Assembly: GCF_001310635.1 (NCBI RefSeq) | Contig: NZ_BAXR01000012.1 | Span: forward strand, 16,154-80,153 | Origin: Bacillus sp. JCM 19034 | Lineage (GTDB): Bacteria; Bacillota; Bacilli; Bacillales; Bacillaceae_D | DNA length: 64,000 nt | Reading direction: 5' to 3' | Part shown: positions 61,056 through 64,000 of the stretch, one piece after another | How the letters are laid out: each line of letters opens with the position of its first letter | How positions within the stretch are numbered: the stretch's first letter is position 1 | The notes under the pieces: model-generated | Database searches by the model: none | What the model was told of the DNA's origin: nothing | Seen by the model: the letters and a program-made list of their open reading frames with translations, nothing else | Program-made: the position numbers and the translations under genes

Positions 61056-62060
61056 CTATAAAATCACAACAACTAGAAATATAATTGGCAATACGACAAT
61101 TAATAAAACCGTATTAATAAACCAGCTTGAATTAGCTAAATCCTGATCTAAGTTAAAAAGCTGTGGAGGCACTAAAGAAGTAAATCCCGGAGGCATAGCA
61201 GCTAAAATTAGAATCGCTTTAAATGCGATCCCTTCATAATATTCTTTTAAACCTAGTAATAATGCGAGCAATGTTATACTAACAGGTACAATTATATATT
61301 TTATGCTTGCTACTGTTAAACTCTCTTTTAGAAAACCCTTAAGCTTTGATACTCTTAAATTGAATCCAGTTGGAACAACTAGCAAAATCGTAAAAATCGG
61401 TACTAATACACGATTTAAATCAGCATATAAATCTGGACGCTCAATTGGAGAAACGTTTAATGCTGCTCCTGTTACAATTGCGAAAATCGTTACGAGAAAA
61501 AACGGATTACGAATCACTCTCGCCCACATGGATTCTGATCTCGCTTCTTGCTTGCGATCACCAAATGATTGAGCGACGGGAAAACCCACTGCATAATAAA
61601 TCAGATCCTCGAACAAACGAAAAAGAGCCACAAAAGCAAGGCTCGCCTCCCCTAAAAAGACAAAACAAAATAACGCTCCAAAACTCCCTAAATTCGTGAA
61701 CGTACCAGATGCAAACATCGAACCTTGCTTTTTTCTATCTAGTTTTAAAAGCTTAGCAGTATATAAAGCTAATCCCCCACCAAGAGAAATTGCTAATGCT
61801 CCCAAAATCGGTATATAAATTAAACGAATGTCATCCATTTCGACAAACCAAAACGCCCCTAAAATAATAATAGGATTGACTAGCAATAATGCCGTCATCG
61901 TACATTGTTTTAAGATCGTATGCATTTTCTTCGGTGATTCTATCTGCCCCTTATCTAGTAAAGCCCTTAAAACTCTACCAAACAATAAACCGACAATAAT
62001 AATAGCTAACGCAAATACAAAGTTCCTATCATGACGCTCTCCCTTAATGTTGACTATCAA
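61056..62060 (-). CDS. AEC-family (auxin efflux carrier-like) transporter; start uncertain
   Basis: About 325 residues with ten membrane segments (FALAIIIVGLLFGRVLRALLD; ASGTFTNLGSFGALFCFVFLGEA; AAMPPGFTSLVP). AEC permeases export or import organic acids. The in-frame TTG 62060 has no ribosome site. ATG 62032, behind AAGGGAGAG, is well placed but one base out of frame (MIGT then FVFALAIIIVG), suggesting another single-base deletion near 62023. It stands alone. Confidence 0.82.
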   Translation of the reverse strand: MIVNIKGERHDRNFVFALAIIIVGLLFGRVLRALLDKGQIESPKKMHTILKQCTMTALLLVNPIIILGAFWFVEMDDIRLIYIPILGALAISLGGGLALYTAKLLKLDRKKQGSMFASGTFTNLGSFGALFCFVFLGEASLAFVALFRLFEDLIYYAVGFPVAQSFGDRKQEARSESMWARVIRNPFFLVTIFAIVTGAALNVSPIERPDLYADLNRVLVPIFTILLVVPTGFNLRVSKLKGFLKESLTVASIKYIIVPVSITLLALLLGLKEYYEGIAFKAILILAAMPPGFTSLVPPQLFNLDQDLANSSWFINTVLLIVVLPIIFLVVVIL

Positions 62061-62136
62061 TTTGCTACTATTAAGGTAACATGGTTATAAGGGAAATGAT
62101 AGAATGCCTAACACGAATTCATATATTATTAATAAA

Positions 62137-62165
62137 AAAAGCAGGTTTCACTCCTGCTTTTCTGT
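62137..62165 (-). terminator. terminator of the sigma/anti-sigma operon
   Basis: AAAAGCAGG (62137-62145) with CCTGCTTTT (62153-62161) and a run of A on the far side, which reads as T on the minus strand. Confidence 0.85.
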
Positions 62166-62184
62166 ATACCTATAAGTTAAAAGT

Positions 62185-63174
62185 TTACTCTATTAAGTCA
62201 TTGTCATCTAAATCTAATATCACTTCATCTAAAGGGGATTGATACAAATGCGGTACAATTTTTATGTAATTTGTATGTTCAGTCGGTGTATACCGTAAAA
62301 TATAACTATACTGATACCAAGTTTCAGTAGCACCTCTCGCTTGATGTACATTTGAATTCAAAAAATCAAACAAAGGATCTAAGGAATTGCCCTCGGAATC
62401 GAACACTTCAAAACTTAAACTATTTTCATTTATTTCCTCTTTACTATTAATTCTAAATCTTAATTCTACCGCTAGAGGAGATACGTTAACATAATGAAAA
62501 TGTACTAAACCTAGAGAATCAATTTCTTCTTTAAAAGCAATTTTATAAATGTTACTATCAACTTGTCTTACTATATGTTTCTCTGTTATATTATCACCTT
62601 CCTGGTAGCCAATTGTAACAAAGCTTTCATCATCGTTTGTATAATTTAGTGGTAACTTCCCTGTCATATAAACAATATAATTGTTGCTACCTTCATAAGA
62701 AATGTCATAACTAAATTCAAGTAATTGTATTTCTTCATTATTGAATATCAAATTTAAATCCTCACTATTCAACTCCTCATAATCTTCCTGTGAAAGAATA
62801 AAAGTGACATACAATTTACTACTATCCATTAAGGCACTTATAATTTCTGGCTGCTCAACTAAATCAATAATTTTCAAATCATCATTTTCTTCTAAAACTA
62901 AATGTTGATCTAATGCCTTCTTTATCCCAGCGTCACCTAAATAATTAAATACTGACCCTATGTAAGGAAGTTCCTGTAACTTCTGAGCCACGATCGGATG
63001 CGAACCAATGGCTAATACCATTGCCAGCATTAATAAAGGGACCAAAACCATTTTCTTTGGAAATGAGTACCCTCTCTTACTTACCTTTCTATATTCACAT
63101 ATCTCGTTCCATATCTTATTATAATCAGGTGTATGCTTTATCTTATGTTTTCTGATCATCTCTTCAATTTTCAT
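62185..63174 (-). CDS. anti-sigma factor-like membrane protein (DUF4179-like)
   Basis: A 329-residue protein. A cytoplasmic N-terminal region (MKIEEMIRKHKIKHTPDY, about 45 residues) precedes one membrane segment (MVLVPLLMLAMVLAIGS, about 42-60) and a large extracytoplasmic beta-rich domain. This is the layout of transmembrane anti-sigma factors of ECF sigma genes. It lies directly behind and overlaps a sigma gene. The signal sensed is unknown. Confidence 0.8.
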   Translation of the reverse strand: MKIEEMIRKHKIKHTPDYNKIWNEICEYRKVSKRGYSFPKKMVLVPLLMLAMVLAIGSHPIVAQKLQELPYIGSVFNYLGDAGIKKALDQHLVLEENDDLKIIDLVEQPEIISALMDSSKLYVTFILSQEDYEELNSEDLNLIFNNEEIQLLEFSYDISYEGSNNYIVYMTGKLPLNYTNDDESFVTIGYQEGDNITEKHIVRQVDSNIYKIAFKEEIDSLGLVHFHYVNVSPLAVELRFRINSKEEINENSLSFEVFDSEGNSLDPLFDFLNSNVHQARGATETWYQYSYILRYTPTEHTNYIKIVPHLYQSPLDEVILDLDDNDLIE

Positions 63175-63654
63175 CTAACTTCGCCTCCATAAATCGAGCA
63201 AATTTAATAGTGTCAGTTTTCTTTATGAATTCGAGACTTGACAGTTCCAACTGGTATTCCTAATGTTTTTGATATCTCCTCTACTTTCAATTGATGGACA
63301 TAACGTAATATGATCGCTTCCCTTAACTTAGGAGATAACGTATTAATTAAACTAACTAATTCATCTCTAGTTTCATTGTTACTTATTTCTTTCTCAATAT
63401 TTTGATTCGAGATTAGATGAGTTAAATTTTCAAACAAGTTAAGTCTATTCTTTTTTTTCAAGTAATTCTTTGAAGTGTTAACACTAATCTTTAATAACCA
63501 AGCCCTCATATTTTCGATACGAGTAATATCATTTTCAAAGGCTTTTATAAATACATCTTGAGTCAAATCCTCTGCATCTTGATAATTGTTAACCATATAA
63601 AACATGTTTTAAATACATCTTCTTTAAATTGTTCAAATATCTCTCTTTTTTCAT
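63164..63654 (-). CDS. ECF-type RNA polymerase sigma factor (frameshifted)
   Basis: The clear part is 63605-63213: region 2 (FYMVNNYQDAEDLTQDVFIKAFE, RAWLLKISVNTSKNYLKKK) and region 4 (LSPKLREAIILRYVHQLKVEEISKTLGIPVGTVKSR). Upstream, ATG 63654 with an AAGGAGAT site plus two single-base repairs (A run near 63646, T run near 63607) gives KREIFEQFKEDVFKTCFYM, a normal start. A third repair near 63225 would extend the end to overlap the anti-sigma start (LDEN then TGA). The inferred gene is about 164 residues. The first repair is well supported and the last one less so. Confidence 0.8.
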
Positions 63655-64000
63655 CTTTTATCTCCTTTCCTTCTACATATATAACACTTAACTTCATAAA
63701 AACGTTCACTTAACTTCATAATAATTTTTACTTTTCTAATCGATATAAATTGCTTTCTTGTAAATCTTTAATTGTTTTTTCTCTTTACATATTCCTCATA
63801 AAATCATAATTTGCTAATTTTAAATATTTGTAATTTACTCATGCAAATTAAATACACTCGTAGTCTTCACGGAAAAGAGAAGCTCCATTGAAATTCACCA
63901 AAGAAACACAACACAACGTGTCCCCTAAGTTTAGACGAATGGTTTTGCTTCGTTAAATACTGTTCCCTAGCCCAACTTATTGCTTTCCTTTTTTGCACAT
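63655..64000. other. promoter region of the sigma operon and right-end intergenic DNA
   Basis: AT-rich. It contains a 15-bp direct repeat, CACTTAACTTCATAA, at 63685-63699 and 63707-63721, spaced by 22 bp, in the likely promoter. No gene is recognisable to the window end. Confidence 0.5.

Overview
The window is a low-GC Gram-positive chromosome segment, most probably from a Bacillaceae member (a Bacillus, Alkalihalobacillus or Halalkalibacter-like organism). The evidence is strong AGGAGG-type ribosome binding sites with TTG/GTG starts, a CIRCE element in front of groES-groEL, a Rex regulon, a WXG100/EssC (type VIIb) secretion locus, and the gene neighbourhood thiL-tsaE-tsaB-rimI-tsaD / ydiF / rex / tatA-tatC / ydiK-ydiL-groES-groEL, which is the arrangement known from Bacillus subtilis.

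Layout. 1-9.2 kb: a type VIIb secretion operon on the minus strand (esxA, esaA, essA, esaB, essB, essC; essC runs off the left edge). 9.7-14.4 kb: a methyltransferase and a phosphonate-type operon phnD-phnC-phnE-phnM with a PhoP-box-like promoter. 14.8-20.1 kb: a TetR-controlled efflux operon (MFS plus MacB/FtsX-type ABC). 20.5-24.1 kb: an SgrR-like regulator divergent from a HAM1-like NTPase/MFS pair. 24.3-27.6 kb: a two-component system with an ABC-2 transporter. 27.8-30.6 kb: a secreted rhamnogalacturonan lyase with a cre-like site. 31.7-44.6 kb: ykpA, phage/restriction gene relics, groESL, ydiL, ydiK, a Rex-box-bearing DoxX gene, tatC, tatA, rex, ydiF and a phosphatase-like membrane protein. 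44.6-48.5 kb: a DnaA-box cluster and the t6A tRNA-modification operon. 48.7-49.2 kb: tRNA-fMet and an isolated 5S rRNA. 49.5-53.2 kb: molybdenum cofactor genes. 53.2-56.4 kb: a giant FecR/cadherin-like repeat protein. 57-60.9 kb: a sugar/polyol catabolic operon. 61-64 kb: an AEC transporter and an ECF sigma/anti-sigma pair.

A dominating feature is about 20 single-base frameshifts, mostly at homopolymers, in otherwise intact genes. Some of these genes are normally essential (groEL, tsaB). They look like uncorrected sequencing indels, so the split genes are annotated here as single loci with the shift position. The exceptions, which look truly decayed, are a tyrosine recombinase and an HNH-type endonuclease next to groEL.

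The most interesting regulatory or structural signals are: three perfect TTATCCACA DnaA boxes with degenerate copies between tsaD and the next gene; Rex boxes in front of a DoxX gene as well as rex; a lone 5S-tRNA-fMet unit with its own consensus-like promoter where a full rrn operon would be expected, beside a 108-bp perfect direct repeat holding a truncated tRNA 5' end; an 11-bp-periodic PhoP-like box on phnD; and a phnM without the rest of the C-P lyase genes.
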